Part shown: one piece after another, positions 43,090 through 52,826 of the stretch
Layout: the number at the start of each line of letters is the position of its first letter
How positions within the stretch are numbered: the stretch's first letter is position 1
Assembly: GCA_964464175.1 (NCBI GenBank)
Contig: CAYXFD010000001.1
Location: 248,001 to 312,000 of the forward strand
Length of the DNA: 64,000 nt
Reading direction: 5' to 3'
Source: CAYXFD01 sp964464175
GTDB lineage: Bacteria > Cloacimonadota > Cloacimonadia > Cloacimonadales > JAJBBL01
The notes under the pieces: generated by a model
Seen by the model: the letters and a program-made list of their open reading frames with translations, nothing else
Database searches by the model: none
What the model was told of the DNA's origin: nothing
Program-made: the position numbers and the translations under genes

Positions 43090-43758
43090 ATGAAAAAAAA
43101 GAAAAAGGTCGTTCGGAAAAAGAATTGGCTGCAGGATTGGTTTGAAGCGATTCTCTTTGCTTTTGTCGTAGCAATGATTATCAGAAACTACACATTTCAG
43201 AATTTTAAGATACCCTCAGCTTCTATGGAATCAACCCTGTTGATCGGAGATTATCTCGTTGCCAATAAATTGAAATACTATTTCACTGATCCGGCAAGAG
43301 AAGATATAGTTACCTTTCGCAATCCTGCTGATCCGGAAGAACCAGAGCCCCGCGACAGATATATTCGCATAATCCCGCCAATATACTGGGACAAAGATAA
43401 GTCTTTTCTGACTTATTACGAAAGAAAAAATGTAGTAAAAAGGGTGATAGGATTGCCCGGTGACAGTGTCCAGATGATTAATAAGAGAGTTTATGTTAAC
43501 GGTGAACTTCATCATGGCGGTTATGAGCAATATGCCGACAGACGGATCATTCCCGGACGCGATAATTACGGACCGGTTGTAGTTCCGGAAGGGAAGTATT
43601 TCATGCTTGGAGATAACCGGGATTATAGTCTCGACAGCCGTTATCCCAATTTCGGATTTCTTGACCGTAATGATGTTACAGGTACACCTTTAATTATATT
43701 TTGGTCTGTTGGTAGTGACGGAATCAGGTGGGAGAGAGTTTTAAAAAAGATTGAATGA
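43090..43758 (+). CDS. lepB: Signal peptidase I
   Basis: 222 residues. A basic N-terminus and one membrane anchor (AILFAFVVAMII, about 20-31) precede the catalytic domain in the periplasm. The nucleophile is S45 in IPSASMESTL, the general-base Lys is in NVVKRVIGLPGD (about 118), and the box E motif is GDNRDYSLDSRY. ATG 43090 is preferred to ATG 43084, because AAGGA at 43078-43082 lies seven bases before it. LepB removes signal peptides from the many Sec-exported proteins nearby. hemW overlaps by 4 bp. Confidence 0.96.
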   Translation: MKKKKKVVRKKNWLQDWFEAILFAFVVAMIIRNYTFQNFKIPSASMESTLLIGDYLVANKLKYYFTDPAREDIVTFRNPADPEEPEPRDRYIRIIPPIYWDKDKSFLTYYERKNVVKRVIGLPGDSVQMINKRVYVNGELHHGGYEQYADRRIIPGRDNYGPVVVPEGKYFMLGDNRDYSLDSRYPNFGFLDRNDVTGTPLIIFWSVGSDGIRWERVLKKIE

Positions 43759-44900
43759 TCTCTCATGTTTATCTCCATTATCCTTTTTGTTTGCGTAAAT
43801 GCGGCTATTGCAGTTTTTTTTCCCTGCAGCCGGATTCAGAGCTTCAAAAGAGATACCTAAGAAACTTAATTGCAGAGATAAGGACTTATTCTTCTTTATT
43901 AACGATACAACCATCAACCTTGTATTTTGGCGGCGGAACTCCAAGCCTGCTCAAGGGTGAGAATGTTGGAGAGATCATGGAGCAGTTTGATCTTTCCAAA
44001 TTGCAGGAATGCACCATAGAAGTTAATCCGGCAACGGTTGAGTTCAACAGGTTACTATCCTATAAAGAATTGTCTGTTAATCGTCTCAGTCTCGGTCTGC
44101 AATCATTTGTCGATAAAGAATTACTATTTCTGGGCAGGATCCATAAAAGTGAAGATAATTACAGCGTTTATGACTCAGCAAGAAAATGCGGTTTTGATAA
44201 TATTTCAGTAGATATGATCTACGGTTTGCCGGGACAGACTCTGAGAGAGGTAAGATATAGCCTTAAGGCGATTCTCGATTTGGCACCGGAACACATATCG
44301 ACCTACAATCTGAGTTTGGAACCGGAAACTCCCATAGCCCAAAGCGGGACAAAATTGCCTTCGGATGAAATTACTGCAACGTTTTATCGTTATATCAGAG
44401 AAAAATTAGAGGAAGAAGGGTATGCCCAATATGAGATATCTAATTTCTCGCGTACTCCGGAGAGAAAGAGTTACAAAGGAACTGACAAAGGAAAGGGTAA
44501 CCGGGATTACAGGTCGAAACATAATTTGAGTTATTGGATGAATGAGCAGTATATAGGTTTTGGATGCAGTTCCCACAGTTATGTCGGGAAATATAGATAC
44601 TATAATTCCTCTGATCTGAGAAGCTATTTTAACTCTGTAAGTGACAAAACAGTTTTTCCTAATAAGGAAGTCCAAGATCTGTCAAAACAGAAAAAGGATT
44701 TTGTAATCCAGAGTTTAAGAATGACAGACGGTTTGAATATTGCAATGTATAAGAGAGAATTCCGGGAAGATTTTTTGGATAAGTTTCATGAGAAGATTAT
44801 TAAGCACGATGCCTTTCTGGAGATAAAAGAAGGGTTTCTCAGACTGAAACCGGAAGGATATTTCGTTTCTAATGAGATTATAGTAGATTTTATTGAATAA
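43755..44900 (+). CDS. hemW: HemW-like radical SAM protein (heme chaperone family)
   Basis: 381 residues. The radical SAM cluster motif is CLRKCGYC (C-x3-C-x2-C) near residue 12, followed by LYFGGGTPSLL and IEVNPATVEFNR, SVNRLSLGLQSF and SVDMIYGLPGQT; the C-terminal HemW winged-helix part holds LSYWMNEQYIGFGCSSHSYV. It was long annotated as oxygen-independent coproporphyrinogen III oxidase, but lack of the extra N-terminal cysteine of HemN places it in the HemW heme-insertion group. It overlaps lepB by ATGA and is followed by an exported protein 10 bp later. Confidence 0.93.
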   Translation: MISHVYLHYPFCLRKCGYCSFFSLQPDSELQKRYLRNLIAEIRTYSSLLTIQPSTLYFGGGTPSLLKGENVGEIMEQFDLSKLQECTIEVNPATVEFNRLLSYKELSVNRLSLGLQSFVDKELLFLGRIHKSEDNYSVYDSARKCGFDNISVDMIYGLPGQTLREVRYSLKAILDLAPEHISTYNLSLEPETPIAQSGTKLPSDEITATFYRYIREKLEEEGYAQYEISNFSRTPERKSYKGTDKGKGNRDYRSKHNLSYWMNEQYIGFGCSSHSYVGKYRYYNSSDLRSYFNSVSDKTVFPNKEVQDLSKQKKDFVIQSLRMTDGLNIAMYKREFREDFLDKFHEKIIKHDAFLEIKEGFLRLKPEGYFVSNEIIVDFIE

Positions 44901-44910
44901 GGAGTTATTC

Positions 44911-46170
44911 ATGCTGCATTATAAAAAAGTTGTATTTCTTTTGATAGCGGTCACTTTGTCGGTCTCTCTGACAGGAGAGATTCTTATCCCGATGGACAAC
45001 AGCCAAACTGACCATCTAAAGGCTTACGGGGTTGCTTTCTATGCCTTAACCAAAGATATAAATGTCCAATGGCTTCTCAATTTCAGAGGTGGCTCTTTTT
45101 TAATCCCGGACTTCAGGGAGATAGAAAACATCTGCAATATCAGGGGTGTTAGATTCGAGAGGATCAGTGCAGAGCAAACTGCTGCGCTTTACTCTGTTAT
45201 AAACGAAGAGAACATGGATATCGTCATTCTTGAGAAGGAACCGAAAATTGCTATTTATACTCCACCAAATTCTCTCCCCTGGGATGATGCCGTGACCTTG
45301 GCTTTGACCTATGCCGAGATAGAGTATGATACCCTGTGGGATGAAGAAGTATTAATCGGAGTTTTGGATGACTATGACTGGCTTCATCTGCATCACGAAG
45401 ACTTTACCGGGCAATACGGAAAGTTTTTTGGAAGTTACCGTAATGCCTCCTGGTATCAGGAAGATGTCAGGATAAATGAAGCTATGGCTGCCAGGCTGGG
45501 ATATAATAAGGTCTGGCAATTGAAACATGACGTAGCGGTCAAGATCAGAGAATATGTAGAAAAGGGGGGATTCTTATTTGCAATGTGTGCCGCTACAGAA
45601 ACCCTCGATGTAGCTCTCGCGGCTTACGGAATCGACATTGTTGAGTCTCAGATTGACGGGGACGGAATTGATAGAAATTATCAAAGTAAACTGAATTTCA
45701 ACCGGACATTTGCCTTCGAAGACTTCAATCTGACAACAAATCCCTACATCTATGAACATTCCAGCATAGATGCCAGTAATTATGCCAGATTGAGAGGGGC
45801 CGAGCAAGACTATTTCGTACTGTTTGATTTCTCGGCGAAATTTGATCCTGTTCCGGCGATGCTGACCCAAAACCATACGAATACGGTCAACGGTTTTCTG
45901 GGGCAGACTACCTCTTATCACATGGAATATATCAAAAGCAGTGTCATTATTTTAGGGGAATCTCCCGGAGAAGACGAAGTTAAGTACATCCACGGGAATC
46001 TGGGTAAAGGAACTTTTACTTTTTACGGTGGACACGATCCGGAAGATTATACTCACCGGATAGGTGATCCTGAGACAAATCTCTCACTTCATAAAAACTC
46101 ACCGGGTTACAGATTGATCCTGAACAATATACTCTTTCCGGCAGCCGAAAAGAAGAAGTTAAAGACCTGA
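44911..46170 (+). CDS. Exported protein of the family often labelled asparagine synthetase B
   Basis: 419 residues from ATG 44911, fixed by AAGGAG upstream. A signal peptide (VVFLLIAVTLSVSLTGE) is followed by a conserved start, ILIPMDNSQTDHLKAYGVAF and WLLNFRGGSF. The middle has a ThuA/GATase1-like look: EKGGFLFAMCAATETLDVAL places a Cys after a strand. Later come GQTTSYHM and the glycine-rich TFYGGHDPEDYTHR. I recall similar exported proteins in Bacteroidota and Cloacimonadota annotated as asparagine synthetase B, but the sequence has no synthetase domain. The function is unknown; a cell-surface or periplasmic enzyme is possible. Confidence 0.7.
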   Translation: MLHYKKVVFLLIAVTLSVSLTGEILIPMDNSQTDHLKAYGVAFYALTKDINVQWLLNFRGGSFLIPDFREIENICNIRGVRFERISAEQTAALYSVINEENMDIVILEKEPKIAIYTPPNSLPWDDAVTLALTYAEIEYDTLWDEEVLIGVLDDYDWLHLHHEDFTGQYGKFFGSYRNASWYQEDVRINEAMAARLGYNKVWQLKHDVAVKIREYVEKGGFLFAMCAATETLDVALAAYGIDIVESQIDGDGIDRNYQSKLNFNRTFAFEDFNLTTNPYIYEHSSIDASNYARLRGAEQDYFVLFDFSAKFDPVPAMLTQNHTNTVNGFLGQTTSYHMEYIKSSVIILGESPGEDEVKYIHGNLGKGTFTFYGGHDPEDYTHRIGDPETNLSLHKNSPGYRLILNNILFPAAEKKKLKT

Positions 46171-46502
46171 TGTGGTTTGCTTAAGAGCTACCGTTCCGAG
46201 CTCGCTAAACCTTTATATGGAGGATGAATCTTTCGAATAAAGAAGGGACAGTCAGGATAAAAGAGACTCTTGTGAGGACTTCGAAATTTTACTGCGCGAT
46301 TATCACATACCGTGTAGAGAGTACATACGATAAGGGACTTAAAACACTATACTATCTTACAACAGAACTATTTCCGGAGCTGCAGTTTTCTCTCTCCGGC
46401 AATAACCAAAAAAAGGTTTGACAAAAAAAACTGTAACCTATTAGTTAATCTAATTGCTTGGATTATAGCTATCACTATCATAAAAAACGGAGGATAAGTG
46501 AA
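46171..46502. other. Intergenic region before the first secreted protein
   Basis: 332 bp. TTGACA at 46418-46423 is followed by TATTAG at 46439-46444 (15-bp spacer), a possible promoter. A 65-codon frame at 46224-46421 has GGAGG directly abutting its ATG, which is too close to work, and lacks protein-like composition. Nothing else is seen. Confidence 0.4.
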
Positions 46503-49376
46503 ATGAAGAAGCACTTGATACTAACTATTCTTATGGTTTTTGTTCTTAGTCTGGTACTGGCTGACGAAGCTGCCATAGCTCAGCAGGTAAACAACATAAC
46601 TGCTGTTTCAGCTCAAACAGATTCAGATACCGGTCTGAGGCAACCAATGAGAAATTCAAATGATAATTTGCGAGAAGAGACCGTTTTCTATCAACAAGGT
46701 TTTGATGACGGTTGGGACGGATGGACTTCCGTGGACGGAACTTTACCGGCTGCGATGTGGCATCTGACCGATTGGAATGCTTTCGGCGGTGAAGGTTATT
46801 CCTGGTGGATGGGAGACCCCGAAATCGGGGGCTACAGAAATCTACAATATGTTGTCGTTGATACACCGGAGATATTGGTCACTGCTGCCAACAGCACCTT
46901 GACTTTCAAACTCAATTACAACATTGAACCTCCCGACATTAATGATGACTATGACGGATGGGACGGTGCCAATATCCGGATTTCAACCGACGGTGGAGAT
47001 ACCTGGTCTGTCATATCCGGATCTCCTGCTTATAACTGTACTTCCATGTATAGTTTCGGTTTTTCCCACGGAGAAGGTGTAGGTGTTCCCGGTTGGGGCG
47101 GAAGCTCCGATGGTTGGGTAGATGCCTCTTTTGATCTATCCTCTTATGCTGGGCAGGAAGTAATGATAAGATTTGCCTTTGCTTCCGATCCGGCAGCAGA
47201 CACAACTACCAATCCCAGCTGGTTTGGAGTTATGGTCGATAATATCTCCTTAGGAGCTTTTGATCACGATTTTAATGACGGAAATACTCAGGGTATGGAA
47301 TCTTCCAGTGTTGTTCCGGTTGGCGGAGATCTATGGCACTTAGATACGACTGTTCCGGCAGCTCCTTCACAACCGAATGCTGCTATTTGTCAAAATGATC
47401 AGGGTTCTTATGACGGCGGGATGTTGAATTATCTGGTTTCGGAATCAGTTACTCTCCCCTCAAGCGGTGATATCCGCGTTGATTTCATGGTCAGGGGTGA
47501 AGTTGATGGTGATTCGGACCTGTTTCCCAATTGCGATTACTGGGGCTGGGAAATATCTCCGGATGACGGAGTTAGCTGGTATGCCATGAGCAATCCCTAT
47601 AATGATCCTAATGGATCAAATTTTGTCTATATCGATGTCCCGGATATGTGGAGTTCTATGGTAGGCAGTTATGGATTAGACGGATATATCTCCGATTATG
47701 CCGGATATACGGTTAAATTCAGAGTTTATCTGAAATCTATTGATCATACACCTGTTGGTGAAGGTTTGATGCTTGATGACTTCACAATCTATCATACCGA
47801 ATATCTTCCGGTTCCGGGAAATCTCAGTGCTGAGGTGGAAGAACAAATGGTACATCTGCAATGGACACCCCCGGGAGCCGGTGGTTCTGAAGGTTGGATT
47901 CACTGGGATAATGGCGTTAATAATACAGGAATTGGTCTGTCTGATGAAGGTGGAGTCTTCGATGTCGCTGCAAAATTCACGCGACAGGATCTTGACCCTT
48001 ATGTTAATGGTTACATTACGACAATAAAATTTTTCCCCCGGGAAGCTTCTCCAACCTATTCTTTGAAGATCTGGCAAGGAGTCAGTGGGAATCAATTAGC
48101 TTATGAACAAGACTTAGCCAGTGTTACTCCAATGGAATGGAATGAGGTAGCATTGACCGAACCGGTATTAATTGAATTCGGTGAAGATTACTGGGTAGGT
48201 TACACAGTTGATCAGGCACCTGGCATTTTCCCCGCAGGTGCAGATTCCGGTCCTCATGTACCCGGAAAAGGCGATATGATCCGTACCGGTGCCTCTTGGG
48301 GCAGTTTGTTTGATGCTTCAACTGGATCAATCGATGTGAATTGGAACATCCAGGCTTTGGTAGAGATTCCTGTTGACAGACATACTGTGAAAGTGAGCAA
48401 TCTTAGACCGGACGAGATAACCGGTTTTAATATCTATCATTCAAGTGCCTCAGGAACCGGTTATACTCTTATAGGGACTGTTGATGATGATGTTGCGAAC
48501 TTTACTCATGACGATCCTTTAACCGGAGAGATGAACTATTATGTTGTCTCGGCACTCTATGATACAAGCGAATCTGGTTATTCTAATGAGGCATCCGCTT
48601 TTGTTTTACCGGATACTTCCCATGAATTCCTTTATGATGACGGAACAGCCGAATCAGGCTATAATGTCGGGAACCAGAATCATGTAGCAGTGAAGTTTAT
48701 TCCAACCTTCCTGGAAGAGTCTCAGTTAACTTATGTTAAGATCTATGTTCATACGAAGCGTACTGCTCCGATGATTGTGAAAGTTTGGGAAGATGACGGC
48801 GGAGTTCCTGCCGAGTTTGCTTTAGTCCAGTTCATGTATCCGGCATCTCAGGTACAGGAAGGGTGGAACTATATTCCTATCCCGGCAGCTAATCCTGTAT
48901 ATTTCTCTGAAGGTTACTTCTTTGTTGGTGTCTTGGAAGGGGCGAATGCTTCTGCAGTAGGAGTTGATGAGGATACAGTGAGCAGCAGTTATACGAAAAT
49001 TGGCAGCAATGCCTGGTCTTCTTTCCAGAATGGTAACTTCATGATCAGGGCTATCATTGACGGAATGACAAACAGCGAAGAGGAGTTACTGCCGGTAACT
49101 GAAAGACTGTCGGTAAGAAATTATCCTAATCCTTTTAACCCTGAAACAACAATCAAGATGAATCTTCCGGAAGGATCACAGGTAACTCTGAACATCTATA
49201 ATCTTAAAGGACAGTTAGTTCGATCTTTAGTGAGCGATTATCTTCCCGCCGGAGAACACCGGGTTGTTTGGGATGGAACTGATAATAAAGGTAATCAGGG
49301 AGCAAGCGGTCTCTATTTTTATCGTCTGGAAAGCAATGGTCAGACTCTGAATAAAAGAATGCTGCTCTTGAAATAG
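46503..49376 (+). CDS. Large secreted multidomain protein with type IX sorting domain
   Basis: 957 residues from ATG 46503 (GGAGG upstream). A signal peptide (LILTILMVFVLSLVLADE) is followed by two jelly-roll modules of the choice-of-anchor/MAM-like kind (about 50-260 and 265-450, each with FDDGWDGW- or FNDGN-type starts and LDDFTIYH or VDNISLG ends), a fibronectin III segment (about 455-490), further beta modules, a second Fn3 segment (about 640-710) and YDDGTAESGYNVGN. The last 85 residues (NYPNPFNPETTI, GQLVRSLVSDYL, GLYFYRL, KRMLLLK) form the FlgD-like sorting domain recognised by the type IX secretion system. No catalytic motif; adhesion or scaffolding is inferred. Confidence 0.88.
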   Translation: MKKHLILTILMVFVLSLVLADEAAIAQQVNNITAVSAQTDSDTGLRQPMRNSNDNLREETVFYQQGFDDGWDGWTSVDGTLPAAMWHLTDWNAFGGEGYSWWMGDPEIGGYRNLQYVVVDTPEILVTAANSTLTFKLNYNIEPPDINDDYDGWDGANIRISTDGGDTWSVISGSPAYNCTSMYSFGFSHGEGVGVPGWGGSSDGWVDASFDLSSYAGQEVMIRFAFASDPAADTTTNPSWFGVMVDNISLGAFDHDFNDGNTQGMESSSVVPVGGDLWHLDTTVPAAPSQPNAAICQNDQGSYDGGMLNYLVSESVTLPSSGDIRVDFMVRGEVDGDSDLFPNCDYWGWEISPDDGVSWYAMSNPYNDPNGSNFVYIDVPDMWSSMVGSYGLDGYISDYAGYTVKFRVYLKSIDHTPVGEGLMLDDFTIYHTEYLPVPGNLSAEVEEQMVHLQWTPPGAGGSEGWIHWDNGVNNTGIGLSDEGGVFDVAAKFTRQDLDPYVNGYITTIKFFPREASPTYSLKIWQGVSGNQLAYEQDLASVTPMEWNEVALTEPVLIEFGEDYWVGYTVDQAPGIFPAGADSGPHVPGKGDMIRTGASWGSLFDASTGSIDVNWNIQALVEIPVDRHTVKVSNLRPDEITGFNIYHSSASGTGYTLIGTVDDDVANFTHDDPLTGEMNYYVVSALYDTSESGYSNEASAFVLPDTSHEFLYDDGTAESGYNVGNQNHVAVKFIPTFLEESQLTYVKIYVHTKRTAPMIVKVWEDDGGVPAEFALVQFMYPASQVQEGWNYIPIPAANPVYFSEGYFFVGVLEGANASAVGVDEDTVSSSYTKIGSNAWSSFQNGNFMIRAIIDGMTNSEEELLPVTERLSVRNYPNPFNPETTIKMNLPEGSQVTLNIYNLKGQLVRSLVSDYLPAGEHRVVWDGTDNKGNQGASGLYFYRLESNGQTLNKRMLLLK

Positions 49377-49394
49377 TGAAAGAAGAGAATAAGA

Positions 49395-49424
49395 CAAAAC
49401 ACCGGAGCATGCTCCGGTGTTTTG
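49395..49424 (+). terminator. Intrinsic terminator, 30-bp perfect palindrome
   Basis: Arms of 15 bases (49395-49409 and 49410-49424) pair perfectly; a GC core ACCGGAGC is flanked by A4 and T4. It lies 19 bp after the stop of the large secreted protein and before the subtilase gene, so it separates the two transcripts. Confidence 0.8.
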
Positions 49425-49451
49425 CTCTGATCCAAGATTAAGGAGATTTAA

Positions 49452-52400
49452 ATGTCAAAAGTACTTATCATAGCAGCATTACTGACTCTGGTAATAAGCA
49501 GTCTGGCGGCTGCGGATTTACCCTTTATTGAAGAATACTTTTATCCCCGCTCGGTTATAGTTGCCTTTACACAGGAAGCAATAGGTAATCGTTATGGCGA
49601 GATAGATGTTTCTTATCATGAGGGATTAATAAGGACTCATCTTTCTGATCTGAACAGATTAGCAGAGGAATACAGAATAGTTGATTTGGTTCAGATGCAT
49701 GAGTTTGTAACCCATCTTGATTGGAATGACGAGGGAATATACCTGCAGAATATATATCGTATTGTTCTGGAAAAAAATGAAAACATAGAAGAATTACAGG
49801 CTGCATTAACCCGGACAAAAGATGTTATTTTTGCTGAATACGAAACAATAAACCGGACAAGAGAACTCTTCATTCCGAATGATCCTGACTATTATCTGCA
49901 ATGGCAGCATCCGAAAATGAAAATGCCTCAGGCCTGGAACTATGTTCAGGGAAGCAGTGAGGTAGTGGTTGCTATAACCGATACGGGCGTTAAGTGGAAT
50001 CATGTAGATCTGAGAGATAATATCTGGATCAATGAGCCAGAATTAGCCGGGATAACTATTGATTGGGACAATGGTATGATCTACGGTGGAGATGGAATTG
50101 ATAATGATCAAAACGGCTATATTGATGATATCATCGGTTGGGATTTTGTCGAACAGAATAACAATCCCTATCAGTCACACCCGGATAACCAGCATGGTAC
50201 GCATGTTGCCGGTTGTGCCGGTGCTGTGGGGAATAACGGTATTGGAGTTACCGGTACTGCCATAAATGTCTCTCTAATGTCGTGTAAGGGCGCCCCATCT
50301 CATGCTCCGAGTGGGGGAGTACAGTATGGATATAACCAAATCCAGTATGCTGCCCAGAGTGGAGCCGATATAATAAACTGTAGTTGGGGCGGACCCGGAA
50401 GCGGTACATACCCCAATTCAGTTATTAACTATGCAACTGCACTTGGTTCTCTGGTTATTGCAGCTGCCGGTAACAGTGATCTGGAACATGGTGGTTCTTA
50501 CCAGGATTATCCTGCAGATGCTGAGAATGCCTTTTGCGTAGCTTCTACCGATCAGAACGACGTTAAAACCTATTTTTCCGATTATGGTGATCCGATCGAT
50601 ATTTCTGCACCCGGCATCAATATCCGCTCTACCTGGTATAACAGCCAGGGGAATGATAGTTATCATTCCACACAGGGAACTTCTATGTCTTCTCCGATAG
50701 TAGCTGGAGTTGCTGCTTTAGTAAAAACCCTGCATCCGGAATTAGATCCTGTAGCTCTTAAGAATCGGATCATGGATAATGCGGATTACATTGATGATCT
50801 GAATCCTGATTATGCCGGACTGTTAGGTACTGGCAGAGTTAATGCTTTTAAAGCTGCGATGTATGATAAAATTCCGCATATCACAATTTACAATCATTCT
50901 GTACATGAGCATTCGGGAGACGGTGATGGGATATCCAATCCCGGTGAAGAAATAAATCTAAGGTTTAACCTCTATAATGAGATTTTTTGGCTCTCCGCCA
51001 CGGGAGTGACAGGTATAATAACCACAGATATGCCAGGAGTTGAGATACTTGTGGGAACGGTTAACTTTCCTGATATCAATGGTGGTTCAATAGTAGGAAA
51101 CACCAATGAACCTTTCCGTTTTTCCACTGACCCTACTATTTCGGAGCTGACAATACCCTTCACTCTGACAATAACGGCAAATCAGGGAAATCCTTTCCCT
51201 TATGAGATATCTTTCGAACAGGAAGTAACACTGTCGCTTCAACGGTCGGGATGGCCGTTGCAATTGTCAGGAATTTCATCTACTTCTGCAGCTTTGGTAG
51301 ATTTAGACGGCAGTGGAACAAGAGAACTGATCTTTGGAGATCCACAGGGTAATTTACGGGTAGTTAATACTAACAAGAACCCTCTTCCCGGTTTTCCTGT
51401 TAATGTCGGAACCAATATCACCTCAGCAATTGCAGTCGCTGATCTGAACAACAACAATAATGCCGAAATAGTGGTAAATTCTCAGAATGACGGAATAATT
51501 AGCTGTGTTGACACCTCTGGCACTATCCTTTTCCAGTACAATGCAGGGGGTCAGCTTAGGACTAATCCTATGCTTGTTGACGTTAATAATAACGGTAATC
51601 TGGAAATAGTTGCCTTAACCTTTTCCAATCCCCGTTTGATTATTCTTAATCATGACGGCAGCGATTATCCCGGCTTTCCGGTATCAATTAGCGGTGCCGT
51701 CTTAGCCTCTCCCGCAACAGCAGACCTGAACGGAGACGGCCATAAAGAGATAGTCTTTGCCACCAGTACCGGGTCATTGCATGCTATATCAACCTCTTCC
51801 GGACAGGATATTTCCGGCTGGCCGCAAACGCTTAACTCAGCTTCATGGAACGGCCCTGTTGTCGGGGATGTTACCGGTAATGGTCAACCCGATGTTGTGG
51901 TTGCAACGATTCCGGGAATGGTCTATGCATTCAATAGCCAGGGGAATGAGATTTTCACTAAAACGGTTGGTAATCAGGTCAGATCGGGTATTTTGGTACA
52001 TGATCTGAACAATGATGGTAACAATGAAGTTATTTTCGCAGATATGAACGGTAATATCTATGCAACTGACAGTTCTGGCACTAACTGGGGTGTATTCCCG
52101 GTTAATACAGGATCGCCAATCGAATCTACTCCTGTCCTTGCAGACATGAACAGAGACGGTAATCTTGACATTATCTACGGAGATAATGACGGTTATCTCC
52201 ATTCGATCAATCTTTCCGGACAAGAAACAGCGAACTTCCCGATATTTATTGGTGGCGGCAGCATTACAGTAAGTCCGGCGATTGCCTCTTTTGATGGAAC
52301 CAGTAAGCCGGATATTCTTGTCCCCAATGGAAATGGATTCAATTGTATCGACTATAAACGATATATCGGAGAAATAGGCTGGGGCTTTTTTAAAGGCAGC

Positions 52401-52745
52401 AATAGAAGAACCGGGAATTATTTCGACAAAACATCGACTGATGAGATACCTGAAGATAACATAATAATGGTAACGAGATTACACGGAAACTATCCTAATC
52501 CTTTCAATCCGGACACAAGGATCAGTTTTAGTCTTGCAGAAGATAGTGAAGTGTCGGTCACCATTTATAATATCAAAGGACAGCAGGTAAGAAGTCTGGT
52601 GTCCGATTATCTGAGCAGAGGTGATCATACCATAAATTGGAATGGCACGGATGACAGGGGAAGAGATGTCGGTACCGGGATGTATTTCTACCGGTTACAG
52701 ACCAATGATTACGAGAAGACCCGTAAAATGATGTTACTCAAATAG
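49452..52745 (+). CDS. Secreted subtilisin-like protease with beta-propeller and type IX sorting domain
   Basis: 1097 residues. A signal peptide (VLIIAALLTLVISSLAAAD) and an inhibitor-like propeptide run to about residue 140. The S8 domain has all three catalytic residues: D177 (ITDTGVKW), H248 (HGTHVAG) and S411 (GTSMSSP). After a beta domain near 475-585, about eight FG-GAP/VCBS-like repeats (such as LVDLDGSGTRELIFGD, ADLNGDGHKEIVFA, VHDLNNDGNNEVIFAD) form a probable calcium-binding propeller to about 990. The final 85 residues (NYPNPFNPDTRI, RSLVSDYL, KMMLLK) are a type IX sorting domain. It is likely an extracellular protease feeding amino-acid fermentation. AAGGAG precedes the ATG. Confidence 0.95.
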   Translation: MSKVLIIAALLTLVISSLAAADLPFIEEYFYPRSVIVAFTQEAIGNRYGEIDVSYHEGLIRTHLSDLNRLAEEYRIVDLVQMHEFVTHLDWNDEGIYLQNIYRIVLEKNENIEELQAALTRTKDVIFAEYETINRTRELFIPNDPDYYLQWQHPKMKMPQAWNYVQGSSEVVVAITDTGVKWNHVDLRDNIWINEPELAGITIDWDNGMIYGGDGIDNDQNGYIDDIIGWDFVEQNNNPYQSHPDNQHGTHVAGCAGAVGNNGIGVTGTAINVSLMSCKGAPSHAPSGGVQYGYNQIQYAAQSGADIINCSWGGPGSGTYPNSVINYATALGSLVIAAAGNSDLEHGGSYQDYPADAENAFCVASTDQNDVKTYFSDYGDPIDISAPGINIRSTWYNSQGNDSYHSTQGTSMSSPIVAGVAALVKTLHPELDPVALKNRIMDNADYIDDLNPDYAGLLGTGRVNAFKAAMYDKIPHITIYNHSVHEHSGDGDGISNPGEEINLRFNLYNEIFWLSATGVTGIITTDMPGVEILVGTVNFPDINGGSIVGNTNEPFRFSTDPTISELTIPFTLTITANQGNPFPYEISFEQEVTLSLQRSGWPLQLSGISSTSAALVDLDGSGTRELIFGDPQGNLRVVNTNKNPLPGFPVNVGTNITSAIAVADLNNNNNAEIVVNSQNDGIISCVDTSGTILFQYNAGGQLRTNPMLVDVNNNGNLEIVALTFSNPRLIILNHDGSDYPGFPVSISGAVLASPATADLNGDGHKEIVFATSTGSLHAISTSSGQDISGWPQTLNSASWNGPVVGDVTGNGQPDVVVATIPGMVYAFNSQGNEIFTKTVGNQVRSGILVHDLNNDGNNEVIFADMNGNIYATDSSGTNWGVFPVNTGSPIESTPVLADMNRDGNLDIIYGDNDGYLHSINLSGQETANFPIFIGGGSITVSPAIASFDGTSKPDILVPNGNGFNCIDYKRYIGEIGWGFFKGSNRRTGNYFDKTSTDEIPEDNIIMVTRLHGNYPNPFNPDTRISFSLAEDSEVSVTIYNIKGQQVRSLVSDYLSRGDHTINWNGTDDRGRDVGTGMYFYRLQTNDYEKTRKMMLLK

Positions 52746-52781
52746 GAAAGCATCAGATTACTTAGGTTTTCGGGGTTATAA

Positions 52782-52814
52782 AAAAAAGGGGTTCTTTTTC
52801 AGAACCCCTTTTTT
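52782..52814 (+). terminator. Strong bidirectional intrinsic terminator
   Basis: A 14-bp stem (52782-52795 with 52801-52814; core GGGGTTCT) with loop TTTTC. The A-run on the left and T-run on the right let it act on both strands, ending the subtilase gene and, from the other side, the ferritin-like gene. Confidence 0.9.
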
Positions 52815-52826
52815 AATCCAATAATT

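Noticed and set aside
46224..46421. 65-codon plus-strand frame
   Set aside because: The GGAGG abuts the ATG with no spacing, the product has no protein-like pattern, and the region looks like promoter DNA.
47676..48095. 139-codon minus-strand frame
   Set aside because: Antisense to the large secreted protein; no ribosome site.
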